A DNA stretch of 64,000 nt from an uncultured bacterium (GCA_902762495.1 CACWOL010000004.1:1-64000), one strand, 5' to 3'; counted from the first letter of the stretch, positions 52,389 to 61,583 are shown. The notes: generated from the letters alone by a model not told the origin. Made by a program: numbers and translations.

Positions 52389-53824
52389 ACCCGGACTTCC
52401 TCCTCGGAGGATTTGCGGTCGGCGGCGTGCGCCTCAAGGGCGGGCTTCACGACGGTCGCGAGGTAGTCGGCGACCTGCTGGGACGCCATGCCGGTGAACG
52501 CCTCCGGCTTCAGGATTTCGTCGAAGCGGTCCGCCACGGAGGCGAAGAGCGGATCGGTCTTGAGGCGGGCGATCAGGTCGTTTTCGCCGCCGCCCTCCTT
52601 CACGGTGCGCGCGGCCTCCATGGAGTGCATGCGGATGTGCTCGTGGAGTTCCTGGCGGTCGCCGCCGGCCTTCACGGCCTCCATGATGATGTTTTCGGTG
52701 GCCATGAACGGCAGTTCGGCGCGGATGTGGGCGGCGATGACCTTCGGCCACACCTGAAGCCCGTTCGTGATGTTCGTGAGCAGCGACAGGATCACGTCCG
52801 CGGTCAGGAACGCCTCGCCGATCACGATGCGGCGGTTCGCCGAATCGTCCAGCGTGCGCTCGAACCACTGCACGGACTCCGTGAGCGCGCAGTTCAGCGG
52901 CAGGCCGATCAGGTAGCGCGCCAGCGAGCAGACGCGTTCGCTGCGCATCGGGTTGCGCTTGTACGCCATCGCGCTGGAGCCGACCTGTTTCTTGCCGAAC
53001 GGCTCCTCGATCTCCTTCATGTGCGCGAGCAACCGGATGTCGTTCGCCATCTTGGACGCGCTCTGGGCGATGCCGGAGAGGACCGCCAGCACGCCGTAGT
53101 CGATCTTGCGCGTGTACGTCTGGCCGCTCAGGCACACCGGATGCTCGAATCCCATCTTCGCGGAGACCATGCGGTCGAGCTCGCGCACCTTGTCGCAGTC
53201 GCCGCCGAAAAGGTCCAGGTAGCTCGCCTGCGTCCCGGTGGTGCCCTTCGCGCCGCGGAACGGCAGTTCGTCGATGGCGCGGTCAAGCGCGGTCAGGTCG
53301 AACATGAAGTCCTGGATGTAGAGGGAGAAGCGCTTGCCGAGCGTGGTGAGCTGGGCGGGCTGGAAATGCGTGAAACCGAGCATCGGCATGGATTTGTGTT
53401 CGGCGGCGAACTTCGCGAGGTTGTCGATCAGGTCCAGCAGCTTCGAGCGCAGGATCTTCATGCCGTCGCGCATCTGGATCAGCTCGGTGTTGTCCGTCAC
53501 GAAGCAGCTCGTCGCGCCCAGGTGGATGATGCCTTTCGCCTTCGGGCAGACCTCGCCGAACGTGCGGATGTGGCTCATCACGTCGTGCCGCACCTCCGCC
53601 TCGATCCGCTCCGCTTCCTCGAAGTCGATATCGTCGAGGTGCGCGCGCATTTCGTTCAGCTGCTCGTCGGTGATCGCCAGTCCAAGCGCCTGTTCGCTCT
53701 CGGCGAGCGCGAGCCAGAGACGCCGCCAGGTGGAGTGCTTCCGCTGGGGCGAGAAATTGTAGCTCATTTCCTTGCTTGCGTAACGTCCGGTCAGGGGGTT
53801 CTGATAGGTCGTGTAATCCTTCAT
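52385..53824 (-). CDS. purB: Adenylosuccinate lyase
   Basis: The enzyme cleaves SAICAR and adenylosuccinate in purine synthesis. It has 479 residues. [14 protein letters not shown] (about 98-111) holds active-site residues. [16 protein letters not shown] (about 149-164) provides the His of the TxxHxQxAQ motif, and the fumarase/aspartase signature [11 protein letters not shown] is near 285. The length and C-terminus fit the vertebrate-like or Legionella-like subgroup rather than the Bacillus type. It is first gene of a three-gene unit with M32 and CPBP. Confidence 0.96.
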   Translation of the reverse strand: MKDYTTYQNPLTGRYASKEMSYNFSPQRKHSTWRRLWLALAESEQALGLAITDEQLNEMRAHLDDIDFEEAERIEAEVRHDVMSHIRTFGEVCPKAKGIIHLGATSCFVTDNTELIQMRDGMKILRSKLLDLIDNLAKFAAEHKSMPMLGFTHFQPAQLTTLGKRFSLYIQDFMFDLTALDRAIDELPFRGAKGTTGTQASYLDLFGGDCDKVRELDRMVSAKMGFEHPVCLSGQTYTRKIDYGVLAVLSGIAQSASKMANDIRLLAHMKEIEEPFGKKQVGSSAMAYKRNPMRSERVCSLARYLIGLPLNCALTESVQWFERTLDDSANRRIVIGEAFLTADVILSLLTNITNGLQVWPKVIAAHIRAELPFMATENIIMEAVKAGGDRQELHEHIRMHSMEAARTVKEGGGENDLIARLKTDPLFASVADRFDEILKPEAFTGMASQQVADYLATVVKPALEAHAADRKSSEEEVRV

Positions 53825-53960
53825 TCTGCGAACCTTTCGTGGGGGATGCCCGTTATTTTATAATTATGGAATTGAATTTTCACAGCATTGAATATACACC
53901 ATTTTTCCCGTTCTTCAACCGCGCGCGCCATTTTTCCTCAAATTTCCCCCGTTTTCTCCC

Positions 53961-53999
53961 AAAAAGGAAGCGCCGGACCCGGTTTCATTCGGATCCGGC
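53961..53999 (-). terminator. Rho-independent terminator of the AIDA/RTX gene
   Basis: GCCGGACCCG (from 53972) pairs with CGGATCCGGC (to 53999); the minus strand then reads CTTCCTTTTT (to 53961). The hairpin resembles those at 59248 and 4631. Confidence 0.7.
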
Positions 54000-54044
54000 A
54001 CATTTGATGTCCTCTGTGGATGGGTGTCAACAAAACACCGTTTT

Positions 54045-56816
54045 TCACACGATGTGCGATCCCTCGAAGATGCGTTCCGAGGTAAAGTCGAGGAAGGCTC
54101 CGATAGAGGACAGTGCGGCGAATTGGGCGGAACCGTCGTCGCCGAATTTGAGCGTGATCTGTTCTGCCGCGACGCCGGAGACCTTGACGCTGTTGTCGCC
54201 GTCCATATAGGTCAGCGTTTCTGCATTCCAGTTCGCTTCACTGCCGGATGCGAACCACAGCGTGACGGTGCCTGACACGAGCTGTTCCACATTATCCACG
54301 CCCCAATTATCGCAGAAGGTGAAGACATCCTCACCACCGCCACCGTGCAAGCGGTCATTTCCAATGCCACCGGCGATCACATCATTGCCGGATGCACCGA
54401 CAATGCGGTCGTTTCCAGCATCACCGAACAGGAAATTGTCGCCCTTGTTTGCCCAGATGGTATCGTTGCCTTCACCACCTCGAATCGTCAGACCTTCGCC
54501 GATGTACTCGAACCGTTGACTGGTCATGTCTACGATGTCGGCACCTGCACCAGCTCTGATTTCGTCAATTTGAGCGATACGCGACTGTTTCTCTGCAACA
54601 TTCCCTGGAGACGCCGTGTAAATATCGTCCACGAATAACGTATCGCCGTTGTCATCATCCGTCATGAGCAGGATGTTCGCATCGGTCGAGCCTTCGATGA
54701 TGTCCGCAAGCTTGTTCTTGCCGGAAACAGAGGCATACTCGTTCGTTCCAGCCCAATCGTTGATAGATCCGACGTGCTGCGCCAGATAACCAGATTCCCA
54801 AGTGCCGACAGCATTGGCGAAGAATACATCCGCATTACCGTCTGCATCGGACTTGATGAGTTGCGGTTTAATGTCGCTCTCGGGAGCAACGATTGGATCG
54901 CCAGTCATCCATTCACTGCTGCCATCCTGCTTAACGCGCATTTGATATGTGCCAGTCGGCATACGGAAGGCATCAAGCGAGGGTGTCGTGACCGCGAATG
55001 TGATTACATGCTCGAAGTTGTCCGGACTGTATTCGACAGTGTACGGCTTGAAGCCAGAGACAGTAAACGCATCTCCAGTTGTCACTGCGGATTCATTGCC
55101 TGCGAAGTCCACCGCCTGCACACTCCAGCTGTAGGATCCGAAGTCAGCGTTGTTCAGCACATAATTCGTGTTGCTCGTCCTGACGGAGAACACCAGATCA
55201 TTGATCAAATAGGTCACGACGTACTCCTTGACTCCGGACTGATTGTCCGTGCTTCCATTCCAGAGCAACGCGACATCCTGTCCTTCGACAAACGCCCTAA
55301 CACCTGCCGGATCACTTGGGGCGACCTTGTCAATATTGGAAACTGTGTAGCTGACGACCTCGGATTCATTCCCAGATGTATCTACAGCCTTGAAATAGAC
55401 GGTTCCGTTTTCCCTCACGGTCACACCATCCACATATGCGGACCACTCGCCAGCCTCGCCGAGCTTGAACAGGGATTGTGCCAGTTCAACGTCATCGGCG
55501 AAATCCGCCGTCAGCACGACATCCTGATTCGTCAGTGTGGTTGTGCTCGCTTGAACATTCGACACTGTCGGAGCTGTAGTATCCGGCGGTATGGGCCCTG
55601 CGACACTCAAAAAGAGGGTTTCATCGCAAATCTGCAACGTGTAAGTGTCTTCGCCTACTTCAAACGATTCCCCGACTTTGAGCGTACCAAGGGATTTCCC
55701 CGTTGTATTCTTTACCGTAATCGTACCGTCGAATTCAGACGCTGCATCTGCAAGCCTGTAGATGCCCGTTTCCTGATTGTCTTTGACTGCAATCGTGTAG
55801 TCCGGTGTCCCCTGAATCAGCGACCAGTCACTCAACAACGCTTTTTTTTCTTCATCACTCTGTGTTAAGTCAAAAACAATAAGCGCCCCATCTTCGACCG
55901 TACATAAAGCTCCATTTTCGATATTAATCTTTCCTGTAATTATTCCACCAGCAAAGATTTTTACAGTGCCACCAATGGATACAACGAGATTATTAAGCAA
56001 ACCTCCAGAAGAAACAAAAACTTGTCCACTATGTTTTATCTTAGTTTCATTCGCTACTCCACCACTAAAAACATATATGTTTCCACCGGAGTTTGCAGTT
56101 ATATCATTCCCTGTTGTTGAGGAGTGAATAGTTGTAATAGCATCAGAGATGGATAAATCAGAAAAAGTATTAGAGAGAAAAGAACATGTTCCTCCTTCTT
56201 GGATATCAACAGCTCCACCATTTTCGACAAAAGATTCCCCTTTTCCCCTTTTATTTATCCTAATACGGCCACCAGCATTGACAAGGACATGATTCGCAAC
56301 GCCATCATTTATCCACATGCTTCCGCCATTGTTTATTACAGTATTATTTGCTGTTCCCAACTCAATTTGAACGCTCCCACCGGAGTTAACTATGGTACTA
56401 TCTGCTATTCCACCCCAGATATCAAACAAACCATTTTTATATATTTCTGTGTTAGTAGCAGTTCCACCGGAATAAACGTGAAATCCGCCCTTACTGTTGA
56501 TAATTGTACTATCCGCAACTCCCCCAGAAATGCCAACCCAACCACTACTGTTGAGAATAGTTCGAGTCAACTGCCCACCAAAAACATGAATAGAACCAGA
56601 GTTAGCTATGGTATTATTTACAACACCACCAGAAGAAATAAGCATACGGCCTTTTGAAAGCGTAGTGCTATTCACAGCACCTCCGGAAGAGACAAACATA
56701 TCACCACTTTTGATTGTAGTAGACAGGGCTATTCCTCCGTCAAGAACAGTCATTGTATCATTTTCAAGAATAATTCCGCTACTGACTTCGCCATTGGGAA
56801 CAATGTATTCAGCCAT
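54045..56816 (-). CDS. AIDA-repeat and RTX-repeat surface protein
   Basis: The protein has 923 residues. Residues 1-330 are about fifteen AIDA-like repeats of 19-22 residues, pattern [VI]-x-S-G-G-x-[AV]-x-x-T-x-[IV]-x-x-G-G (for example VSSGGAVNSTTLSKG), predicted to form a beta helix. Two fibronectin/Ig-like domains follow (about 420-640, starting TAPTVSNVQASTTTL). Four RTX nonapeptides (GGEGNDTIW, AGNDRIVGA, SGNDVIAGG, IGNDRLHGG; near 800-840) bind calcium and usually accompany a C-terminal type I secretion signal. There is no N-terminal signal peptide. The 5' half is AT-rich while the 3' half is near the genome norm, so it is mosaic. It is probably a secreted surface or adhesin-like protein. 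No exporter is in the window. Confidence 0.85.
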   Translation of the reverse strand: MAEYIVPNGEVSSGIILENDTMTVLDGGIALSTTIKSGDMFVSSGGAVNSTTLSKGRMLISSGGVVNNTIANSGSIHVFGGQLTRTILNSSGWVGISGGVADSTIINSKGGFHVYSGGTATNTEIYKNGLFDIWGGIADSTIVNSGGSVQIELGTANNTVINNGGSMWINDGVANHVLVNAGGRIRINKRGKGESFVENGGAVDIQEGGTCSFLSNTFSDLSISDAITTIHSSTTGNDITANSGGNIYVFSGGVANETKIKHSGQVFVSSGGLLNNLVVSIGGTVKIFAGGIITGKINIENGALCTVEDGALIVFDLTQSDEEKKALLSDWSLIQGTPDYTIAVKDNQETGIYRLADAASEFDGTITVKNTTGKSLGTLKVGESFEVGEDTYTLQICDETLFLSVAGPIPPDTTAPTVSNVQASTTTLTNQDVVLTADFADDVELAQSLFKLGEAGEWSAYVDGVTVRENGTVYFKAVDTSGNESEVVSYTVSNIDKVAPSDPAGVRAFVEGQDVALLWNGSTDNQSGVKEYVVTYLINDLVFSVRTSNTNYVLNNADFGSYSWSVQAVDFAGNESAVTTGDAFTVSGFKPYTVEYSPDNFEHVITFAVTTPSLDAFRMPTGTYQMRVKQDGSSEWMTGDPIVAPESDIKPQLIKSDADGNADVFFANAVGTWESGYLAQHVGSINDWAGTNEYASVSGKNKLADIIEGSTDANILLMTDDDNGDTLFVDDIYTASPGNVAEKQSRIAQIDEIRAGAGADIVDMTSQRFEYIGEGLTIRGGEGNDTIWANKGDNFLFGDAGNDRIVGASGNDVIAGGIGNDRLHGGGGEDVFTFCDNWGVDNVEQLVSGTVTLWFASGSEANWNAETLTYMDGDNSVKVSGVAAEQITLKFGDDGSAQFAALSSIGAFLDFTSERIFEGSHIV

Positions 56817-56885
56817 TTTGAATTCACCATTTGTTATCTGTTATTGTTCATTTGAATTCGGAAAGAATTCGTCGTTTGCAAGTCC

Positions 56886-57494
56886 TTATCGAATCAAATC
56901 ACATAACGACAAATGTTCCCCATCTGTCGTCTTTCTTATAAAAGCCTGTTCTGGAGTTATATTGCTTACTGGTCGTGTATAAGGAATATCTTCTGAAATT
57001 GGCGGCATAACCGCATCGTGTAAAACAACAAAGTATCTTCTATAATCGTTGCCTAAAATATAACATCGATGGAAACGAGCAAGAATTGCATGAAGAAAAT
57101 CCAACAAACAGGAACTGCTTCTTAGCTGTGATACATAGTCTTCATAATTGTCCCCCTCCATTTGCGGAGTTGTTGCTACCGCTGATTGAGAATGTACAGA
57201 GGATTTTAGTTCAACAAAAACAGCAACCTTGTTGCCTTCAAATTCCGATAATAGGATATAGTCGCACTGCACGCCCCCATATCCACTAGTAAAGTATTTC
57301 ATTTTTGTTTTATCCGGTTTTAGTGCCAGATAATTTGGTGTCAAATCAGAAACAAATACCCTTCTTAAAGTCGCATGTTCTCCTCGCTCTTCCAAAACAA
57401 AAGAATCAGAAGAATAATTTCTTTTTACACTATCCAAAAGGACTTTATTCAGCAAAGATATTTCTTTTGCTGTTGGCTTGATATTACTCGCCAT
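56886..57494 (-). CDS. PD-(D/E)xK nuclease-like protein paired with an AAA15-type ATPase
   Basis: The protein has 202 residues. The central pattern GGVQCDYILLSEFEG then VAVFVELKSS (Asp78, Glu95-x-Lys97) fits the D-(E)xK core of PD-(D/E)xK nucleases, on adjacent beta strands. The remainder is helical with no recognised motif. ATG 57494 is preferred (AAAGGAGG seven bases upstream) over 57563. The gene starts 11 bases inside the ATPase gene, so the two are translationally coupled. AAAGGA-GGA-TCCTTT around the ribosome site could form a small hairpin and limit translation. Context suggests an effector of an ATPase-controlled defence system. The nuclease call rests on the motif alone. Confidence 0.65.
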   Translation of the reverse strand: MASNIKPTAKEISLLNKVLLDSVKRNYSSDSFVLEERGEHATLRRVFVSDLTPNYLALKPDKTKMKYFTSGYGGVQCDYILLSEFEGNKVAVFVELKSSVHSQSAVATTPQMEGDNYEDYVSQLRSSSCLLDFLHAILARFHRCYILGNDYRRYFVVLHDAVMPPISEDIPYTRPVSNITPEQAFIRKTTDGEHLSLCDLIR

Positions 57495-58836
57495 AAAGGA
57501 TCCTCCTTTGAAGCGCGTTGACCTCGCGAATAGATTCGTCAAAACTAGTAACTTCAATGCCATATTTTTGATTGATATCCATTTGCTTTACTGTACCATC
57601 TTCAGCGATATAGCATTTGACTTTTTTGGGGGATAGCAGACAATTAAGATGTTTTTTATCATAGCCCAGTTCTTTTACAATATTCTTTAACCGGGGCGAT
57701 TTGGCATTGTTTAACATGATCAAAGTGTTAAGTTCGCGGATAATATAATCGCTATGAGTTGTAACAGCGACATAAATATCTGCATTCACCAGCATTGCTA
57801 GCAGTCGTGCGATTTTTCTTTGATTTTCAGGATGCAAATTCAGCTCAGGCTCGTCAATGACTAAGCATTGGGCATATTTGGATTTGTGTTTCAAATAAAA
57901 GTTAAGTTCCATTAAAGAACGTACCGAACTAGAACTTTCCAACATTGTCAATCCTGTATTTGTACCAAATGGAACAAATGTTACAATGTTGGGTTCTACT
58001 AGACGATACTCGCCTCCAACAATACTAGCAAAATATTCTAATATTTCTGGGTGTTTTTTTGCTATATACCCTTTTTCTTGAATTGCTTCATCAAAGCGGC
58101 ATACGAATTCCAAATCCTTGTTCATTGGGCGGGGATGTCCGCGAAAGTCCATTTTTTGATACAATTCTTCTATTTTCTGATCAACATTTTCCTGTTTTGA
58201 AGAAACAGATCTTGAAACAACAAAATCAGTGCGAAACGCCGCTGCACCCGTCCGTTCACAGGTTATAATAAACAATTCAGGAATTGCAGTTTTCAAAACA
58301 GCAATCAAAGAGTTCGTTAAAACTTGTGTTATTACATCTTGATTCGGCAATTCATGAGCGTTGTTGTACAATGAAACATCTAAGTATTTTTTTTCTTTTT
58401 CCTTAATAACATTTATTGTACAATCCTTTAATGCAGGAATATTCCAATTGAAATGGACATATTTCATGACAGCATTTTGGCGTTTCTTTTCGACATGCAA
58501 AGAAAGCTTTGTGTTTTTGTATAAATCTTCATGAGCCGCCATTTGTCTTGCCATTTCATTTTTTATCCAAGGCGCCATAGATGATTCAATGTATTGATTA
58601 ATATTGCTTAAAAATGGCTCAAGGGGGATGCTAATCTTCCCTTTTTCCAGAAGCTGTTCCGCATATTGATTATCCATGGGAACTTTCAAGTAGTAATGAA
58701 TAGCATCAATATAGTTAAACGCATTATAGGTTATATATGTTTTTCCTGTATTGTTTTTTCCGCACAAAATAGTCAAATCACCGAATTCTAATTCGGCATT
58801 TTTGATTAAACCGGCATTTTGAATTGTAAATTTCAT
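57484..58836 (-). CDS. AAA15/OLD-like ABC-type ATPase
   Basis: This 450-residue protein is an ABC/SMC-like ATPase. Walker A GKNNTGKT spans residues 26-33. An insertion domain of helices covers about 45-270. The ABC-like signature SSSSVRSLMEL is near 300, Walker B CLVIDEPELNLHP near 325 and the switch TTHSDYI near 360. The C-terminus has no TOPRIM-type acidic cluster that I can see, so it is not a classic OLD nuclease. ATG 58836 follows AAGGAG by eight bases. Such ATPases act as sensors or motors in PARIS, Septu, retron and related defence systems, with the effector in the next gene, as here. A 12-base inverted repeat (TTGTG-TG-CACAA, 58875-58886) lies upstream and could be an operator. Confidence 0.85.
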   Translation of the reverse strand: MKFTIQNAGLIKNAELEFGDLTILCGKNNTGKTYITYNAFNYIDAIHYYLKVPMDNQYAEQLLEKGKISIPLEPFLSNINQYIESSMAPWIKNEMARQMAAHEDLYKNTKLSLHVEKKRQNAVMKYVHFNWNIPALKDCTINVIKEKEKKYLDVSLYNNAHELPNQDVITQVLTNSLIAVLKTAIPELFIITCERTGAAAFRTDFVVSRSVSSKQENVDQKIEELYQKMDFRGHPRPMNKDLEFVCRFDEAIQEKGYIAKKHPEILEYFASIVGGEYRLVEPNIVTFVPFGTNTGLTMLESSSSVRSLMELNFYLKHKSKYAQCLVIDEPELNLHPENQRKIARLLAMLVNADIYVAVTTHSDYIIRELNTLIMLNNAKSPRLKNIVKELGYDKKHLNCLLSPKKVKCYIAEDGTVKQMDINQKYGIEVTSFDESIREVNALQRRILYGE

Positions 58837-59153
58837 ATAAAAAACTCCTTGGTATATCAAAAAGAAATCAGGCGTTGTGTGCACAATTTTTTAAATAAAA
58901 CGGCAAAAATGAACTTGGCATGAGGAAACATGAAGGATAAATATGGTCCCAGTCGCTAATATACCCCCCTTCCCAGGAAAAATCAAATGGTTTTTCTGTT
59001 TTTTTAATCTTTTTCAGCTTTTTATAGTGGGAAAGGACGCGATGCGTCCCCGCTTCGCCGGGGGCGGCTTTGCCGCCTCGGTAGCCTCGCTTACGCTCGG
59101 CGACTTTTTTAGATTACTGCTGAGGCGCGAGAGGCGGAGCCTCCGCTGCGGAA

Positions 59154-59175
59154 GTGTTCTGCTATGCGAGAACAC
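59154..59175. repeat. 22-base hairpin, 7-8-7 layout
   Basis: GTGTTCT, an eight-base loop, AGAACAC. It has the same arm and loop lengths and the same outer GTGT/ACAC as 7802-7823, but the inner bases differ in a compensated way. Confidence 0.75.
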
Positions 59176-59247
59176 GAAGACCGCGGAGCGGATTATGCAA
59201 TCAGGGCAGGCGCAGGCAGACGGTCTGGCGGAGGCAGAATCCGAGCA

Positions 59248-59281
59248 GAAAACGCCGGACCCGAGTTTTGTCGGATCCGGC
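59248..59281 (-). terminator. Rho-independent terminator of the GH43 gene
   Basis: GCCGGACCCGA (from 59254) pairs with TCGGATCCGGC (to 59281); the minus strand continues GTTTTC. It is a close relative of the hairpin at 53972-53999. Confidence 0.7.
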
Positions 59282-59310
59282 GCGATTGATCATGTCGTCA
59301 GGTATGGAGA

Positions 59311-61431
59311 TCAATCCTTCGGCAGGTTGGTGCCCCATTTTTTCATCAGGGCGTCGTACTCGGTCTGGCCGAGCGTGATGACGCCGCCGTGACGGAACCG
59401 GTACGGGAACTCCAGCCCGCGTTCGGACGGGGCGAAATCGCCCTTCGAGAGGTCGTCGCAGAAGAACGCCTTGTAGCCCTGGCCGCGCGAATAGTAGTCG
59501 ATGATCATGCACCAGCGGCCGTCGGCCATGCGGAAGCATTCCGGCCCCTCGTAGCCGACGAAGTTCTTCACGGGGAATCCGGGCACGGGCTTCCATTCGC
59601 CCTCGAGCGAATCGGAGACCTCCAGGATGATGGATTTCTGCGTCTCGTCCTTGGAGAACCGGTAGAGCTTGCCGCCCTCGGACACGATGTCGGTGTCGAT
59701 GATGTCGTTCGGCTTCTCGATGTAGAGTTTCGCCGGGGTGAACGTCTTGAAGTCCTTCGTGCGGGCGGAGTAGATGCGCTGGCGGTTCGAGCCGTTCAGC
59801 GTTTCGCGCGACGCCCAGAAGACGAAGAACTCTTTCTTATCGGCGTCCCAGAACGCCTCCGGGGCCCACGTGCAGCCCGCGTTCGGCACGGCGACCTCCA
59901 CGCGGCGCGGCTCGCTCCAGTTCACCATGTCCTTGGACTCCCACACGATGATCGCCTTGCTGCCCGCGCGCTGGGCGCGTCCCCAGTCGCCATTGCGCCC
60001 GATGCACAGGTCGGTCGCGATGAGGTAGATCATGCCGTTGTCGGGATTGCGGACGATATACGGATCGCGCACGCCGCCTTCGCCGAGGTTGCTCTGAAGC
60101 ACGGACTTCCCGCCGTTCAGCGGCTGCCACTTCGCGCCGTCCTTGCTGATGGCGAAGAAGATCTGTTCCCATTCGTTCGAGCGTTCGCCGCGGAAGTGGG
60201 CGAAGAGATAGCCCGCGGTCTTGCCGTCTCCGGCGGGCTTCGCGGCGTCATTTTTCGAGGCGGCGGCGGGGGCCGGTGCGAGCTGCGCGGGCAGTTTCCA
60301 GGTCTTCTGGTACTTCGCGACCGGCTTTTCGCCCTCCCATTCGAGCGGGAGCCAGATGTACTGGCTGGTCATCAGGTTCTGCGGCTTCCAGCTGTCCAGC
60401 ATCACCACACGTTCTTCCTTGCCGTCCTTGCCCGGCACGGTGAAGCTGTGCGCCGTCTGCCCCTCGTAGGTGCGGTCAGCGCCCTGCCCGACCGCGAAAT
60501 TGCCGAGTTCGCGCCACGGCCCGGTGATCTTGTCGGCGACCGCGGTACGCCCGGGGTTCGGATTCCAGCCGGTGCAGTGCGAACCGAGCAGGTAATACTT
60601 GCCGTCGTGACGGAACACGACCGGCGCTTCGTAGGATTTCCCCTCGAGGATGCGCCACCAGCGGCCGGTGAATCCGGTGTACTCGTCATTCAGCTCCACG
60701 ATGTGCATGGTCTGGTTGTTCTCCGACGCGCAGAAGAGATACGCCTTGCCGTCGTCGTCCACGAACACCGTCATGTCGCGGCTTTCCTGACCGGGCTGGT
60801 AATTCTCCACGAGGCGCGCGAACTGCCGGTCGTAGGTCTGCGATTTCCCCTCGGCGTAATCCTTCAGTCCGGCGGGCAGATTGACCGGCCAGGTGCCCGG
60901 CGCGGTGCGGCCGCTGTAGAGGTGCTTGAACGGTCCGGTCGGCGAGTCGGCGATGCCGCAGCCCACGAACGCGGAGTTGTAGTTGCCGCCGGATTCCTGA
61001 TGGAACCACAGCACATACTTTTTCGTTTTCGCGTTGTAGACCACCTTCGGACGCTCGATGTTCGCCCCGAACGAGAATCCGAACCCGCGGCGTCCGCCGG
61101 GCTGCTGTCCCTGCGTCTGCATGGTCGCGGAATCAAACACCAGCCCTTCGTCTTTCCAGTTGTAAAGGTCTTTCGAGCTGTACGCGTGCACCCCGGTCTT
61201 CCGGTCGCGCGTGCGGTGTTCGCCGTACCAGTAGTAGGTGTCGCCGACTTTCAGCATGCAGCCGCCGTGCGCGCTGATGTGCGCGCCGTTGTTGTCCGGC
61301 CAGACTGTGGCATGGTTCGTGAATTCGCTCAGCTTGGGGACGCTGTTCTGTGCGGACGCGGTGAACGCCGCGGCGCAGAGCATGACGGCGGCCGCGACCG
61401 CCGGACGGATGAGATTCGTGCGGAAAAACAT
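59311..61431 (-). CDS. Secreted protein with two GH43-like beta-propellers
   Basis: The protein has 706 residues with a signal peptide (AVAAAVMLCAAAFTASAQN, cleavage near 28). The first five-bladed propeller (about 40-380) starts NNGAHISAHGGCMLKVGDTYYWYGE, as in GH43 subfamily 24-like exo-beta-1,3-galactanases, which lack the usual Asp base at this place. An Ala/Pro linker (395-420) leads to the second propeller (about 425-700). That one has YLFAHFRGERSNEWEQIFFA and GGVRDPYIVRN, as in GH43 arabinofuranosidase/xylosidase-like proteins, with EAFWDADKKEFFVFWAS in the middle. ATG 61431 (AAGGAG at eight bases) is preferred over 61467. It probably attacks arabinogalactan-type side chains; activity of each propeller needs testing. 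Confidence 0.82.
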   Translation of the reverse strand: MFFRTNLIRPAVAAAVMLCAAAFTASAQNSVPKLSEFTNHATVWPDNNGAHISAHGGCMLKVGDTYYWYGEHRTRDRKTGVHAYSSKDLYNWKDEGLVFDSATMQTQGQQPGGRRGFGFSFGANIERPKVVYNAKTKKYVLWFHQESGGNYNSAFVGCGIADSPTGPFKHLYSGRTAPGTWPVNLPAGLKDYAEGKSQTYDRQFARLVENYQPGQESRDMTVFVDDDGKAYLFCASENNQTMHIVELNDEYTGFTGRWWRILEGKSYEAPVVFRHDGKYYLLGSHCTGWNPNPGRTAVADKITGPWRELGNFAVGQGADRTYEGQTAHSFTVPGKDGKEERVVMLDSWKPQNLMTSQYIWLPLEWEGEKPVAKYQKTWKLPAQLAPAPAAASKNDAAKPAGDGKTAGYLFAHFRGERSNEWEQIFFAISKDGAKWQPLNGGKSVLQSNLGEGGVRDPYIVRNPDNGMIYLIATDLCIGRNGDWGRAQRAGSKAIIVWESKDMVNWSEPRRVEVAVPNAGCTWAPEAFWDADKKEFFVFWASRETLNGSNRQRIYSARTKDFKTFTPAKLYIEKPNDIIDTDIVSEGGKLYRFSKDETQKSIILEVSDSLEGEWKPVPGFPVKNFVGYEGPECFRMADGRWCMIIDYYSRGQGYKAFFCDDLSKGDFAPSERGLEFPYRFRHGGVITLGQTEYDALMKKWGTNLPKD

Positions 61432-61554
61432 GGAAAAAACTCCTTGTTGAAGGGGTGAAACATTCATTTTCTGAATAATAGCATAACTTACATTCCATCC
61501 GGCAAAAAAACAAGCTGGATTCTTATCTTTTTAGAAAAAAGATTTCCGAAACCC

Positions 61555-61583
61555 TTGTTTTTTTACATTTGAAGCGTTACTGT
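61555..61583 (+). promoter_or_regulatory. Possible promoter of the 61623 gene
   Basis: TTGTTT (61555-61560), 17-base spacer, TACTGT (61578-61583). The match is modest. Confidence 0.35.

Larger units (their letters stand above)
58837..59310. other. Gene-free 474-base gap with several palindromes
   Basis: No gene is seen. The part next to the ATPase (58837-59030) is AT-rich and probably holds its promoter. The part from 59031 to about 59200 is GC-rich and full of short perfect inverted repeats: 59035-59049 (GGACGC-GAT-GCGTCC), 59048-59063 (CCCCG/CGGGG), 59063-59077 (GGCGGC-TTT-GCCGCC), 59131-59143 (GAGGC-GGA-GCCTC) and 59154-59175. The terminator of the GH43 gene ends the gap at 59254-59281. 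The change of composition near 59030 marks the edge of the AT-rich island. Confidence 0.7.

Noticed and set aside
59389-61458. A 689-codon plus-strand frame opposite the GH43 gene, and similar long frames at 22635-24257, 52427-53863 and 32377-34890
   Set aside because: All are mirror frames of well-supported genes, with Arg/Ala/Val/Asp-biased products typical of antisense GC-rich coding DNA.
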